A DNA stretch of 37,236 nucleotides from Nonomuraea sp. SBT364 (lineage in GTDB: Bacteria; Actinomycetota; Actinomycetes; Streptosporangiales; Streptosporangiaceae): assembly GCF_001083785.1 (NCBI RefSeq), contig NZ_LAVL01000047.1, forward strand, positions 55,123 through 92,358, written 5' to 3'. The notes under the pieces are model-generated. The model was given only the letters and a program-made list of their open reading frames with translations. It was not told where the DNA came from and ran no database searches. Position 1 is the stretch's first letter. The number at the start of each line of letters is the position of its first letter. This document shows, in pieces, positions 14,299 through 22,717 of this stretch. The position numbers and the translations under genes were made by a program.

Positions 14299-17114
14299 GA
14301 ATCCTCCTCGCGGCCTTCCCCACCGTCGACGGCGCGCGGCGGCGGGGCGAATCCGGGTCCGGCGCCTGCCCGGCCGCCGGTGATGTCGTCGCGGGCGGCC
14401 CGGAAGCCCTGCTGGAAACTCGACAGCCGGGAGCGGACCCGGTCCGGCGACACGGACGGCATCGGCGTGACGCCCGGCGGGGCGGACGCGGTCTCGGCCG
14501 AGCCGGGCACCAGGTTGGCCTTCGGCACCCGTTTCGGCAGGCCGGCGGCCGTCGCGCCGTCGCGCGCGGGCTCGACCACGGCCTTGGCCGCCGACCAGCC
14601 CTCGTCCGCCTTGGACGAACTCCAGCTCGTGCTGGCGCCTCGGTCGAACCAGGCCGACTCGACCGCCGCGTAGATCGGCAGGTACTCGTCCCCCGCGGAG
14701 GCGGGCTTGCCTGCCGTGCTCTCCGGCTCGGGGAAGTCGAACCTGGGCCGTTCCGGGGCGAGCGGCGGCGGCTCCGGGCGCTCGGCCTGCGTCCAGTCGC
14801 CGAGCTGCGGGCCCGGCGTGGGCCGCCTGGGCAGCGGCGGCGACGACCCGTTGCTCCAGCTCGCGGAGCCGGCGGAACCGGCGGAGCCCGGGGGGCGTGG
14901 CGGCATCCACACGTCGGAGGTGTCGTAGCCGCCGCTGGTGCTGCGCGGGTCGGCCGGCCAGCCGCTGCCGGTCAGGCCGCGCTGCTCCGGGGGCCACGGC
15001 GGGGCCGGCCAGCCCGGGCCCTCGGGGTTGGACGGGTAAGAGGGGTACGACGGATGGCCCGGCCCGAGCTGATACGGCATGGGCGCCGGCTGCGGGCCGG
15101 TGTACGGCTCGTCCTGCGGGCCGCTCGACGCCCCGGCCAGGGCCGGCGACTGGGCGAGCAGCGATTCGGGGACGAGCACCATGGCGGTGAGCCCGCCCGC
15201 GCCGTGCGGCCTGAGCTGGACGCGGATGCCGTGCCGGTGCGCCAGCCTGGCGACCACGAACAGGCCCATCCGCCTGGACACCGACACGTCCATGCTGGGG
15301 GCGTCGGTCAGCCGGTCGTTGGCCTGGGCCAGCTCCTCCTGGGTCATGCCGATGCCGGAGTCGGTGATGGAGAGCATGACGCCGCCGCCGTCGATCCTGC
15401 TCCCGGACACCGAGACGCGCGTCTCGCGGGGAGAGAAGGACAGCGCGTTCTCCACCAGCTCGGCCAGCAGGTGGATGATGTCGTTGACGGCCTGACCGGC
15501 GATCGAGATGCCGTCGGGGACCTGGAGAAGCACGCGCTCGTAGTTCTCGACCTCCGACAGGGAGGCGCGGGCCACGTCGACCAGCTTGACCGGCTGGCTC
15601 CACCGGCGAGGCGGGTCCTGACCGGCCAGCACCAGCAGGTTCTCGCTGTTGCGACGCATACGCGTGGCCAGATGGTCCAGCTTGAACAGGTTGCCCAGCC
15701 GCAGTTCGTCCTGCTCGCCCTGCTCCAGCCCGTCGATCAGGGTGATCTGCCGCTCCACCAGCGTCTGACTGCGCCGCGACAGGTTCACGAACATCGCGTT
15801 CACGTTCGACCGCAGACGCGACTCCTCACCGGCCAGGCGCACCGCCTCACGGTGCACCTCGTCGAACGCCCGCGCCACCTCGCCGATCTCGTCGTGCGTG
15901 TTGACGCCGATCGGCGCCACCGGGGCGACCGCGCCGTCGCCGCTCTCACGCAGCATCCGCACGGTCTGCGGCAGCCGCTTGCCCGCGACCTCCAGCGCCT
16001 CGCCGCGCAGCTTGCGCAGCGGCCTGATCAGCGATCGGGCGATCAGTGAGATGATCGCGAGCACCACGGCCAGCAGGATCAGGATGAGCACGCCGGAGAT
16101 GAGCGCCGACCTGTTGGCCGCGTCCTCCAGCGCGCGGGCGCGCAGGATGACGGAGGCGGACATGGTCTTCTCCACGTTCCGCAGTGCGTCGATCTTGCCC
16201 GTGCTCACGTCGAACCAGGTCGCCACGTCCCGGTTGCCGATGCTGAGCGGCTTGCCCTCCGCCGACTGGGCGATGGCCCGCAGCGTGAACAGGTCGGTCT
16301 GGTCGATGTCCCGGCCGACCACGGTGTTGCGGTAGAGCTCCAGCTGGTCCTGGGTGGCCAGCGTGCCGAAGAGCGTCACCTCGCTCTCCTCGCGCGCCTT
16401 GGCGGCGGTGAGCGAGTCGAGCTCGCCGGCGTCGAAGACCTTGTGGTCCAGGGCGCCGGCCAGGATGCCACGCTGCTTGGACGACTGGGCCTTGGCCCGG
16501 GCGATCGCGGCCATCGCACCCGCGCTGTGCGCGACCTGGTCGTCCACCGCCACCTGGCCGACCTGGTCGTGGAACTGCACGAGGGCGGCGATGATCTGGG
16601 TGTACTTCTCGATCATCGGCAGGGGCTGGATCTTGCCCTTGACCGCCGTCTCACGCAGCGCCGAGATCTCCTCCAGGCGGCGCAGCACGGGCCGTACGGC
16701 GTCGCCGTGCGACTCGTTGATCGCCGTGGCGCTTCGCTTGGCCTCCCCGATGAGGTCGTCGACTCCGGCATAGGTGCCTCTGAGCTGTGGCTCCTTGGCC
16801 GGGGGGCGCCCCTGGGCGATGTAGAGCGCGGTCTCGTCACGCTCGAAGGCGAGTTCGTGGCTGACGGCGCCGAGGCTCTCGCTGAACTCGGCGACCTCTC
16901 TCAGTGTCTGGTAGGTGTTGGCGTCACTGAGCGAGGTGACCACGTTCAGGCCACCCAGCGCGACGGCCACCGCCGTGGGGACCACGATCAGCGCGACGAG
17001 GCGTGATCGGACATGCCAGTTGCCCAGGCCGAATCTGGCCGGCCGGGGCACCTTGCGCTTCTGATGGCCGTGCGGCTCGTGGTCAACGGAAGCACCAGCG
17101 CTCTGCGTACTCAC
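14295..17114 (-). CDS. cvnA: CvnA1 sensor histidine kinase with NIT-type sensor
   Basis: A 939-residue membrane kinase. Basic N-terminus, membrane segment at about 38-60, extracytoplasmic helical sensor (NIT type) to about 330, membrane segment at about 335-357, HAMP, helical region with LFKLDHLATRMRRNSENLL, and HATPase with VENALSFSPRE at about 550 and DSGIGM at about 586. A disordered Pro/Gly/Ser-rich tail of about 280 residues ends in a conserved box (GLPKRVPKANLVPG and SPDRVRSRLSSFQQG). No receiver or response-regulator gene is nearby, as usual for conservons. The GTG at 17114 follows GCGAGAGG. It is divergent, across 451 bp, from binding protein 3 at 17566, suggesting that it may sense that importer's ligand. 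Confidence 0.95.
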   Translation of the reverse strand: MSTQSAGASVDHEPHGHQKRKVPRPARFGLGNWHVRSRLVALIVVPTAVAVALGGLNVVTSLSDANTYQTLREVAEFSESLGAVSHELAFERDETALYIAQGRPPAKEPQLRGTYAGVDDLIGEAKRSATAINESHGDAVRPVLRRLEEISALRETAVKGKIQPLPMIEKYTQIIAALVQFHDQVGQVAVDDQVAHSAGAMAAIARAKAQSSKQRGILAGALDHKVFDAGELDSLTAAKAREESEVTLFGTLATQDQLELYRNTVVGRDIDQTDLFTLRAIAQSAEGKPLSIGNRDVATWFDVSTGKIDALRNVEKTMSASVILRARALEDAANRSALISGVLILILLAVVLAIISLIARSLIRPLRKLRGEALEVAGKRLPQTVRMLRESGDGAVAPVAPIGVNTHDEIGEVARAFDEVHREAVRLAGEESRLRSNVNAMFVNLSRRSQTLVERQITLIDGLEQGEQDELRLGNLFKLDHLATRMRRNSENLLVLAGQDPPRRWSQPVKLVDVARASLSEVENYERVLLQVPDGISIAGQAVNDIIHLLAELVENALSFSPRETRVSVSGSRIDGGGVMLSITDSGIGMTQEELAQANDRLTDAPSMDVSVSRRMGLFVVARLAHRHGIRVQLRPHGAGGLTAMVLVPESLLAQSPALAGASSGPQDEPYTGPQPAPMPYQLGPGHPSYPSYPSNPEGPGWPAPPWPPEQRGLTGSGWPADPRSTSGGYDTSDVWMPPRPPGSAGSAGSASWSNGSSPPLPRRPTPGPQLGDWTQAERPEPPPLAPERPRFDFPEPESTAGKPASAGDEYLPIYAAVESAWFDRGASTSWSSSKADEGWSAAKAVVEPARDGATAAGLPKRVPKANLVPGSAETASAPPGVTPMPSVSPDRVRSRLSSFQQGFRAARDDITGGRAGAGPGFAPPPRAVDGGEGREEDS
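15511..15875. repeat. Near-identical tract shared with cvnA-L (copy at 520-884)
   Basis: Partner of 520-884, with three mismatches over 365 bp including two uninterrupted blocks of 192 and 143 bp. It covers the dimerisation helix and the beginning of the ATPase domain. Downstream of it in the gene, the tail differs completely. Confidence 0.9.
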
Positions 17115-17565
17115 TGCTTTCGCAACCTCTCGCCCCTGAGGGGGATCTCGATGACCGTGGGGGGCTCTATGTGAAATCGAGATGAGGGCCTTTTGAGCAT
17201 ACGGCTACAACCACCACCAAACACTATGAATTCAGCATTGAGACATTCATTGCATATTTGTCCCAACAAAAGATCGTTAGCCATCGCCGCAGCCAGCTCG
17301 CCTGTCGCCACTCCCTTCACTCAAGGCACGGCTCTCACGAACCACACCAAATCAGGCGAAAGCACCTAGACTGGAAATTCATGGGGTCATTGACCACGAT
17401 ATAGCGCCAAACTGACCTTGCAACCACAAGTGTTATTTTTGCGATGTTGATGCCCGATGTGGTGCTACCGTCAGTGCTTGTTGTGCGTGAGGCACACGCC
17501 GGGAGTAACAGCACCCCCTACCCCCTCCAGGCTCCACACCCCCCCTCGTGAAAGGAGTCCCCGAC
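17115..17565. promoter_or_regulatory. Divergent intergenic region between cvnA1 and binding protein 3
   Basis: A 451-bp AT-rich stretch without a believable gene (a 69-codon minus frame at 17111-17320 lacks any recognisable feature). Visible structures are an inverted repeat ATGAAT (17226-17231) / ATTCAT (17245-17250), a TTGACC at about 17394, a small hairpin TGTGC-N5-GCACA at 17482-17496 and a C-rich leader at 17510-17547. Promoters for both directions must lie here, but none is unambiguous. The low GC resembles that at 2178-2565, the other conservon/importer divergent region. Confidence 0.5.
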
Positions 17566-18567
17566 ATGAGGCTTGCCCGTTCCAGCAGAGTCGCCGTCAT
17601 CGGGTTTGCCCTGGCGCTGGGAATCGCCGCCTGCACCGCCGAGCCGGAGTCCACCGCTCCGACGTCCTCCGCCGCCCCGAACGCCGGCGGGCTGGAGAAG
17701 ACGGAGCTCAAGGTCGCGGGCCTGCCGGCCATCGACACCGCGGCCATGTACGTCGCCATTGACCAGAAGCTCTTCGAGAAGGAAGGACTCAAGGTCACGC
17801 CGCAAATCGTGCAGGCCTCACCCGAGGCCATTCCGATGTTGCTCAACGGCGAGATCGACGCCATGTTCGGCAATTACGTGTCGATGTTCCAGGCCCATGA
17901 TCAAGGCGCGCTGAAGTTGCGCATCCTGGCCGAGGGCTCCCGCGCGGCGCCGGACTCGCTGAGCATCATGGCTTTGCCTGATTCGCCGATCAGATCCCCG
18001 AAGGATCTCGAAGGCAAGACGATCAACGTGAACGTCCTGCACAATTTCCAGGAGCTCGCGCTCACGCAGGTCCTGAAGGCCAACAACATCGACCCGGCGA
18101 AGATCAAATACGTTCAGGTGACGTTCCAGAACATCATGCCCGCCTGGCAGAAGGGCCAGCTCGACGCGGCCTATCTCGGCGAGCCGATGGTCACCGCCGC
18201 GACGTCGGCAATGGGTGCGAGAAAGATCCTGGATCCGGCCTCGGGCCCCGCGGCCGAATTCCCCATTTCCGGCTATGTCAGTACTCAGGAATGGTACGAC
18301 AAATACCCCAAGACGGCTGCTGCCTTCCAGCGCGCGCTGCACAACGCCGCGAAGCTGATGGAGAACAACCGTGAGGTGGTGGCCGACGTGCTGCCCAACT
18401 TCACCCAGATCGACAAGGCCACCGCCGCGACCGTGACGTTCCCGTTCTTCTCCAGCTCCGACAATCCGGTGCGGCTGCAGCGGGTGGCCGACTGGATGCA
18501 CGAGGCCAAGTGGCTCACCAAGGAGATCGACGTCGCGTCGCTGATGTCCCCCACCACGTCCGGGTGA
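17566..18567 (+). CDS. ABC importer substrate-binding lipoprotein 3 (SsuA/THI5-like)
   Basis: A 333-residue paralogue of binding proteins 1 and 2. The lipobox is IAAC with Cys23, then a Ser/Thr/Pro linker and the mature start GLEKTELKVAGLPAIDTAAM. The start ATG at 17566 follows AAAGGAG; a GTG at 17548 in the same frame lies before that RBS and is rejected. Its pocket differs again (QIVQASPEAIPMLLNGEIDA). It starts the third importer operon and is divergent from cvnA1. The stop overlaps permease 3a as GTGA. Confidence 0.93.
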   Translation: MRLARSSRVAVIGFALALGIAACTAEPESTAPTSSAAPNAGGLEKTELKVAGLPAIDTAAMYVAIDQKLFEKEGLKVTPQIVQASPEAIPMLLNGEIDAMFGNYVSMFQAHDQGALKLRILAEGSRAAPDSLSIMALPDSPIRSPKDLEGKTINVNVLHNFQELALTQVLKANNIDPAKIKYVQVTFQNIMPAWQKGQLDAAYLGEPMVTAATSAMGARKILDPASGPAAEFPISGYVSTQEWYDKYPKTAAAFQRALHNAAKLMENNREVVADVLPNFTQIDKATAATVTFPFFSSSDNPVRLQRVADWMHEAKWLTKEIDVASLMSPTTSG

Positions 18568-19379
18568 GCGCGCCCGTCCTCGTCCGCGACCGCCCGCACT
18601 CGGCCACCGCCCGGTGGTCGCGCCGGGCGGCCGGGGCGCTCGTCTTCGCCGCCCTGTTCGAGGCGCTCGGCCGGGCCGGGCTGGTCTCGGCGGCGTTCCT
18701 GCCGCCCGCGTCGGAGATCCTCCAGCGGGCCGGCGGCCTCCTCCTCGACCCGGCCTTCCGCGCCCACGCGGCCACCAGCGTGCTCGCCTGGGCCATCGGC
18801 CTGGCCGTCGCCGCCCTCGTCGCGGTCCCGCTCGGCCTGCTGTTCGGCAGCGTGCCGGTGATCGACGCGGCCACCCGGGCCATCGTGGAGTTCATGCGGC
18901 CCATCCCGTCGGTGGCCCTCATCCCGCTGGTGGCCCTGGTCATCGGCACCGGCCTGCAGCTCCGCGTCACGCTGGTGATCTACGCGTCCCTGTGGCCGAT
19001 CCTCTACAACACGATGTACGGCCTGCGCGGCGTCGACCCCGTCGCCAAGGAGACCCTCAGGTCGTACGGGTTCGGCCCGCTCTCGGTGCTCTGGCGGGTT
19101 TCGCTGCCGTCGGCGGCGCCGTTCATCATGACGGGCTTCAGGCTGGCCACCGGGGTCGCGCTGATCCTGACCGTGAGCACCGAGATCGTCGCGGGCCGGG
19201 GAGAGGGCGTCGGCGTGTTCATCTACTTCGCGGGCATCGCCGTACCGGCGCGGATGGGCGACATCCTGGCCGGGGTCGTCTGGGTGGGGCTGTTCGGGGT
19301 GGTGGTGAACGCGCTCCTGGTCGCCGCCGAGCGCCGCCTGTTCCGCTGGCACCACGCGCGCAGCGGAGGCGTGTCATGA
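18564..19379 (+). CDS. ABC importer permease 3a (SsuC/TauC-like)
   Basis: A 271-residue 'a'-type permease starting at GTG 18564 over the binding-protein stop. It has VEFMRPIPSVALIPLVALV, the loop KETLRSYGFGPLSVLWRVSL and the end ERRLFRWHHAR. The N-terminus before the first membrane segment is about ten residues longer than in permeases 1a and 2a. ATGA overlap with permease 3b. It presumably pairs with 3b and with the ATPase encoded 1.5 kb downstream at 20873. Confidence 0.93.
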   Translation: MSAPVLVRDRPHSATARWSRRAAGALVFAALFEALGRAGLVSAAFLPPASEILQRAGGLLLDPAFRAHAATSVLAWAIGLAVAALVAVPLGLLFGSVPVIDAATRAIVEFMRPIPSVALIPLVALVIGTGLQLRVTLVIYASLWPILYNTMYGLRGVDPVAKETLRSYGFGPLSVLWRVSLPSAAPFIMTGFRLATGVALILTVSTEIVAGRGEGVGVFIYFAGIAVPARMGDILAGVVWVGLFGVVVNALLVAAERRLFRWHHARSGGVS

Positions 19380-20329
19380 GCGCCGCCCCGCCCCCGGCCC
19401 GGAGAGGCGTCGCGGGCGCCGCCCCGGCCCGGCGCGGCCGGCATGAGCGCGGGACGGCGGCGGCCGTGGCGGTGCGGTCCGGGACCGGTGCGCGCGGGGC
19501 CGTCCGGCGCGGGCGCGCGCTGCCCGTGGCGGCCCGGCTCGGGCGCGCGCTGGCCTCGCGCTGGCTGCTCCTGATCGTGCTGGTGGCGCTGTGGGAGTGG
19601 GGCACGCGGGCGGCCGGCAGCGCGTTCTTCCCGCCGCCGTCCACGATCGTGACGCGGATGCACGCCATGTGGTTCTCCGGGCCGCCCGACCGGCTGTTCC
19701 TGACCGAGCTGGCGGTGGAGAACGTGCTGCCGAGCCTGGGCCGGATGGCCGGCGGGCTCGCGGCCGGCGCGGTGGCCGGGGTGGCGCTCGGGCTGGCGCT
19801 GGGACTGTCCGCCCGGGTCTACGACTACCTCGACGGCGTGCTGCAGTTCCTGCGGGCCATCCCGCCGCCGGCTCTGGTGACGGTCTTCCTCGTGGTGTTC
19901 GGATTCGGGCTGCGGATGCAGCTGGCGTTCATCATGTTCAGCATCGTCTGGCCGGTGCTGCTCAACACCGCCGACGGGGCCCGCTCGGTCGAGCCGCTGC
20001 ACCTGGACACCGGGCGGGCGTTCCGGCTGTCACGGGCCGAGCGGGTCTTCCTGGTCGTGCTGCCCTCGGCGCTGCCCAAGATCTTCGCCGGGCTGCGGCT
20101 GGCGCTGTCGCTGTCGCTGATCGTGACCGTCTTCGCCGAGCTGCTGCCGGGCACCACGAACGGCATCGGCTTCCAGCTCACCGTGGCCTACTCCTCGTTC
20201 AACCTGCCGGCGATGTGGGCGGCCATCCTGCTGCTGGGCATCCTCGGCTACCTGCTCAACGAGTTGTTCCTGCTCGTGGAGCGGCGGGTGCTGGCCTGGC
20301 ATCAGCACGCGCAGCGGCTGGAGACCTGA
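19376..20329 (+). CDS. ABC importer permease 3b with Arg/Ala-rich N-terminal extension
   Basis: A 317-residue 'b'-type permease. Residues from about 62 on match permeases 1b and 2b (FFPPPSTIVTRMHAMWFSGP, RAIPPPALVTVFLVVF, LPKIFAGLRLALSLSLI). The first about 60 residues are an extra basic Ala/Arg/Pro/Gly-rich stretch absent from the paralogues. It starts at ATG 19376 (ATGA overlap); an internal start would lose this coupling, so the extension may be real, though a later start is possible. The last 74 bases overlap the convergent PPOX gene. Confidence 0.88.
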   Translation: MSAAPPPARRGVAGAAPARRGRHERGTAAAVAVRSGTGARGAVRRGRALPVAARLGRALASRWLLLIVLVALWEWGTRAAGSAFFPPPSTIVTRMHAMWFSGPPDRLFLTELAVENVLPSLGRMAGGLAAGAVAGVALGLALGLSARVYDYLDGVLQFLRAIPPPALVTVFLVVFGFGLRMQLAFIMFSIVWPVLLNTADGARSVEPLHLDTGRAFRLSRAERVFLVVLPSALPKIFAGLRLALSLSLIVTVFAELLPGTTNGIGFQLTVAYSSFNLPAMWAAILLLGILGYLLNELFLLVERRVLAWHQHAQRLET

Positions 20330-20735
20330 CGTGGCGGCTGCGGGGCGGGTCCATCGGCGGCGTGTCGATCCCCCAGGAGGAGATCCAGGTGGGCACGATG
20401 GCCAGCCAGATCGGCTCGAAGCGGGAGTCGAGCCGCTCGCCGCCGTCCGGGTGGACCCGGCCGAGGCCGTGCACGGCGACGCCGCGCGGGCCGTCGGCGG
20501 TGAAGTCGTCGACGACGAGCGCGAGCTGGTCGTTCTCCTCGACGTGCTGCCGGTAGAGGCGGTGCCTGGTGCCGCCGGGCAGCCGCAGCGAGCCGACCCC
20601 GATCACGCCGGGCCGCACGCCGAGGTGGACGCGGACGGGCACGACGTGGGGCGCCCCGGCGGCCGTGGCCGTCGCCAGCCTCGCCAGGTCGTGTTCGCGC
20701 AGGTAAGCGAGCTCCGCCTCGCTGAAGCCCTCCAT
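20256..20735 (-). CDS. PPOX-class F420-dependent oxidoreductase (OxyR-like)
   Basis: A 159-residue protein with a split-barrel flavin/F420-binding fold. It begins FSEAELAYLREHDLARLATA, continues through LALVVDDF and GVAVHGLGRVHPDG and ends its conserved part with a SSWGID motif, matching the MSMEG_5819/OxyR subfamily (OxyR is the F420-using reductase of oxytetracycline biosynthesis). The ATG at 20735 follows GAAGG. The 35 residues after SSWGID look like read-through, and the gene overlaps the end of permease 3b on the opposite strand by 74 bases. It may reduce an intermediate of the neighbouring pathway; substrate unknown. Confidence 0.82.
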   Translation of the reverse strand: MEGFSEAELAYLREHDLARLATATAAGAPHVVPVRVHLGVRPGVIGVGSLRLPGGTRHRLYRQHVEENDQLALVVDDFTADGPRGVAVHGLGRVHPDGGERLDSRFEPIWLAIVPTWISSWGIDTPPMDPPRSRHVRSPAAARADARPAPAAPRAGTTR

Positions 20736-20872
20736 CAGGCCTTCACACTACAGACAGATGAGATCAATAAATAGCAGAAATGGGCAGAGCACTCCTTCCT
20801 TACCATGTGCAAGGAATGTCGCCTTCGATAGAGTCGCCGTGTTATCTCTGCACCCCGTCCCTAGGAAATCCC

Positions 20873-21646
20873 TTGCTCGAGATAGATAACCTCACCCACG
20901 TCTACGGTGGCGGCGGACCGAACGAGCACCACGCCATCGACGGGCTCAACCTGAGCGTGGCCGAGGGCGAGCTGCTGTGCATCGTCGGGCCGTCCGGATG
21001 CGGGAAGTCCACGCTGCTGCGGTCCATCGCCGGGCTCATCAGCCCCACCGGAGGGCAGATCAAGGTCGACGGCGTCCTGGTGAAGCAGACGCCCGACAAT
21101 CTGGCCGTGGTTTTCCAGGATTACAGCCGCTCGCTGTTTCCCTGGATGTCGGTGGCCGACAATGTGGCGCTGCCGCTGCGGCGCAAGGGCATGGACAAGA
21201 AGGCGCGCCGCGAGGCCGCGGCCGAGGCGCTGGAATCGGTGGGCCTGTCCGAGGCCGGCCGCAAATACCCCTTCCAGCTCTCCGGCGGCATGCAGCAGCG
21301 GGTGGCCATCGCCCGCGCGCTCGCCTACCGGCCGAAGCTGATGCTCATGGACGAGCCGTTCGGCTCGGTCGACGCGCAGACCCGCGAGGACCTCGAAGAC
21401 CTCGTGCTCAAGGTGCGCAGCCATCACCAGATGACGATCGTGCTCATCACGCACGACATCGACGAGAGCGTCTACGTCGGCGACCGCGTCGTGGTGCTGT
21501 CCAAGGCGCCCGCGCACGTGGTGGGCGACCTCAAGGTCGAGCTGCCCGCGCCCCGCGACCAGATCTCCACCCGTGAGCACCACGACTTCGTGCACCTGCG
21601 CGCCGAGGTCGGCCGCCTGGTCCGCGGCCACTCCCTGACCCACTGA
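20873..21646 (+). CDS. ABC importer ATPase (SsuB/TauB/NrtD-like)
   Basis: A 257-residue ATPase that energises import. Walker A GPSGCGKST is at 39-47, the Q-loop in VVFQDYSRSLFPWMSV, signature LSGGMQQR at 136-143, Walker B LMLMDE at 156-161, and the H-loop in LITHDIDES. The TTG at 20873 with AGGA six bases upstream gives the family-typical start (MLEIDNLTHVYGG); earlier in-frame starts at 20816 (ATG) and 20780 would add an unconserved leader. It is the only ATPase of this family in the window, so it probably serves the third importer and perhaps all three. It lies separately from the permeases, behind the opposite-strand PPOX gene; 20736-20872 should carry divergent promoters. Confidence 0.93.
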   Translation: MLEIDNLTHVYGGGGPNEHHAIDGLNLSVAEGELLCIVGPSGCGKSTLLRSIAGLISPTGGQIKVDGVLVKQTPDNLAVVFQDYSRSLFPWMSVADNVALPLRRKGMDKKARREAAAEALESVGLSEAGRKYPFQLSGGMQQRVAIARALAYRPKLMLMDEPFGSVDAQTREDLEDLVLKVRSHHQMTIVLITHDIDESVYVGDRVVVLSKAPAHVVGDLKVELPAPRDQISTREHHDFVHLRAEVGRLVRGHSLTH

Positions 21647-21686
21647 ACGGCCCCCCGCCGCTCACCGGCGTGCCCGGGAAACGCCG

Positions 21687-21717
21687 CGTGCCGCCGGACC
21701 CGGGGTCTGGCGGCACG
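21687..21717. terminator. Strong hairpin between converging ATPase and cvnD2
   Basis: Arms CGTGCCGCC (21687-21695) and GGCGGCACG (21709-21717) with an inner GACC/GGTC pairing and a three-base loop. It sits between the ATPase stop (21646) and the cvnD2 stop (21734), a place suited to a bidirectional terminator. No T-run is present, as is common in high-GC actinomycetes. Confidence 0.6.
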
Positions 21718-21733
21718 GCGAGCGCGGGGACGG

Positions 21734-22312
21734 TCAGGCCGGGGCGTGCATGTGGCGGGCCAGCGCGTGTTCCACCAGCGTGATCAGCGTGGCCTTGACC
21801 GAGTCGCGGGAGCGGGCGTCCAGGCGGACGATCGGCGTGTGGCCGCCGAGCGAGAGCGCCTCCCGGATCTCCTCCTCCGCGTGCGCGAACTGCCCGTCCC
21901 AGCCGTTGATCCCGATGATGAACGGCAGCTTCGCCTCTTCGAAGTAGTCGATGGCCGGGAAGCTGTCGGCCAGCCGCCGGGTGTCGACCAGCACGACCGC
22001 GCCGATGGCGCCACGCACCAGGTCGTCCCACATGAACCAGAACCGGTGCTGACCGGGCGTGCCGAACAGGTAGAGGATGAGCTCCCTGTCCAGCGACACC
22101 CGGCCGAAGTCCATGGCCACGGTGGTCGTCGTCTTGTTCGGCGTGAGCGAGACGTCGTCCACGCCGGCCGACGCGTCCGTCATCACCGCCTCCGTGGTGA
22201 GCGGCAGGATCTCGGACACCGCCTTCACGAACGTCGTCTTGCCCACGCCGAACCCGCCGGCCACGACGATCTTCGTCGAGGTTAGGCCGGGGCTAGAGCC
22301 TGCGAAGTCCAC
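21734..22312 (-). CDS. cvnD: Conservon GTPase CvnD2 (MglA/Ras-like)
   Basis: A 192-residue small GTPase closely related to CvnD1. The P-loop GGFGVGKTT is at 19-27; then DFGRVSLDRELILYLFGTPG, FWFMWDDLVRGAIGAVVLVD and INGWDG. The start GTG at 22312 lies within the cvnC2 end (20-base overlap). C-terminal residues (LITLVEHALARHMHAPA) differ from CvnD1. The gene is last in the cvnA2-D2 operon and converges on the importer ATPase. A 146-bp stretch is identical to cvnD1. Confidence 0.95.
   Translation of the reverse strand: MDFAGSSPGLTSTKIVVAGGFGVGKTTFVKAVSEILPLTTEAVMTDASAGVDDVSLTPNKTTTTVAMDFGRVSLDRELILYLFGTPGQHRFWFMWDDLVRGAIGAVVLVDTRRLADSFPAIDYFEEAKLPFIIGINGWDGQFAHAEEEIREALSLGGHTPIVRLDARSRDSVKATLITLVEHALARHMHAPA
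21933..22078. repeat. 146-bp perfect identity with cvnD1 (copy at 13101-13246)
   Basis: Partner of 13101-13246. It encodes the central GTPase core from FGTPGQ to the EEA segment. Bases just outside diverge at once, which argues for a conversion tract. Confidence 0.9.
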
Positions 22313-22697
22313 TGAGCACCCTTTCGAGCAAGTTGAGGTCCGGCTTGCCCGCGTCCAGAGCAGGCTGGTGCACGCGGATCAGGCCTTCCGACGCCATGTC
22401 GGCGATCAGCACCCGGACCACCCCGAGAGGCTGCCGTAAAAGGGCGGAGATCTCAGCAACCGACCGGACGTTCCTGGTCAGTTGGATGATCGCCTGATAT
22501 TCCGGACTTAGTAGGGAAATGTCTTGGTATTCGGACGTCACGGAGGACACCAGCGCCTCCATGGCGAACTTCATCCGCGGGGCCGTGCGCCCCCCGGTCA
22601 CGGCGTAAGGCCGTACCAGGGAGCTTGATTTCGGCGGACGGGGAGCCGACGGATGCGGCGGAGTGCTATCACCAGCCCAACCCTGACCTGACACCAT
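22293..22697 (-). CDS. cvnC: Conservon protein CvnC2 (DUF742)
   Basis: A 134-residue DUF742 protein with LVRPYAVTGGRTAP, EYQAIIQLTRNVRSVAEISA and NLLERVLSGLRRL. The ATG at 22697 has AGGAGATC directly upstream. The N-terminal 30 residues are unrelated to CvnC1, whereas the rest is highly similar. Overlap of 20 bases with cvnD2, as in conservon 1. Confidence 0.95.
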   Translation of the reverse strand: MVSGQGWAGDSTPPHPSAPRPPKSSSLVRPYAVTGGRTAPRMKFAMEALVSSVTSEYQDISLLSPEYQAIIQLTRNVRSVAEISALLRQPLGVVRVLIADMASEGLIRVHQPALDAGKPDLNLLERVLSGLRRL

Positions 22698-22717
22698 GAT
22701 CTCCTGTCACCGCCCGG

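Noticed and set aside
14295..17114. Classical two-component system with a response regulator
   Set aside because: No receiver-domain gene is adjacent to any CvnA; the partners are roadblock, DUF742 and GTPase proteins.
17111..17320. 69-codon minus frame directly upstream of cvnA1
   Set aside because: It lies in the AT-rich regulatory gap, its end overlaps the conserved cvnA start context, and it has no recognisable motif.
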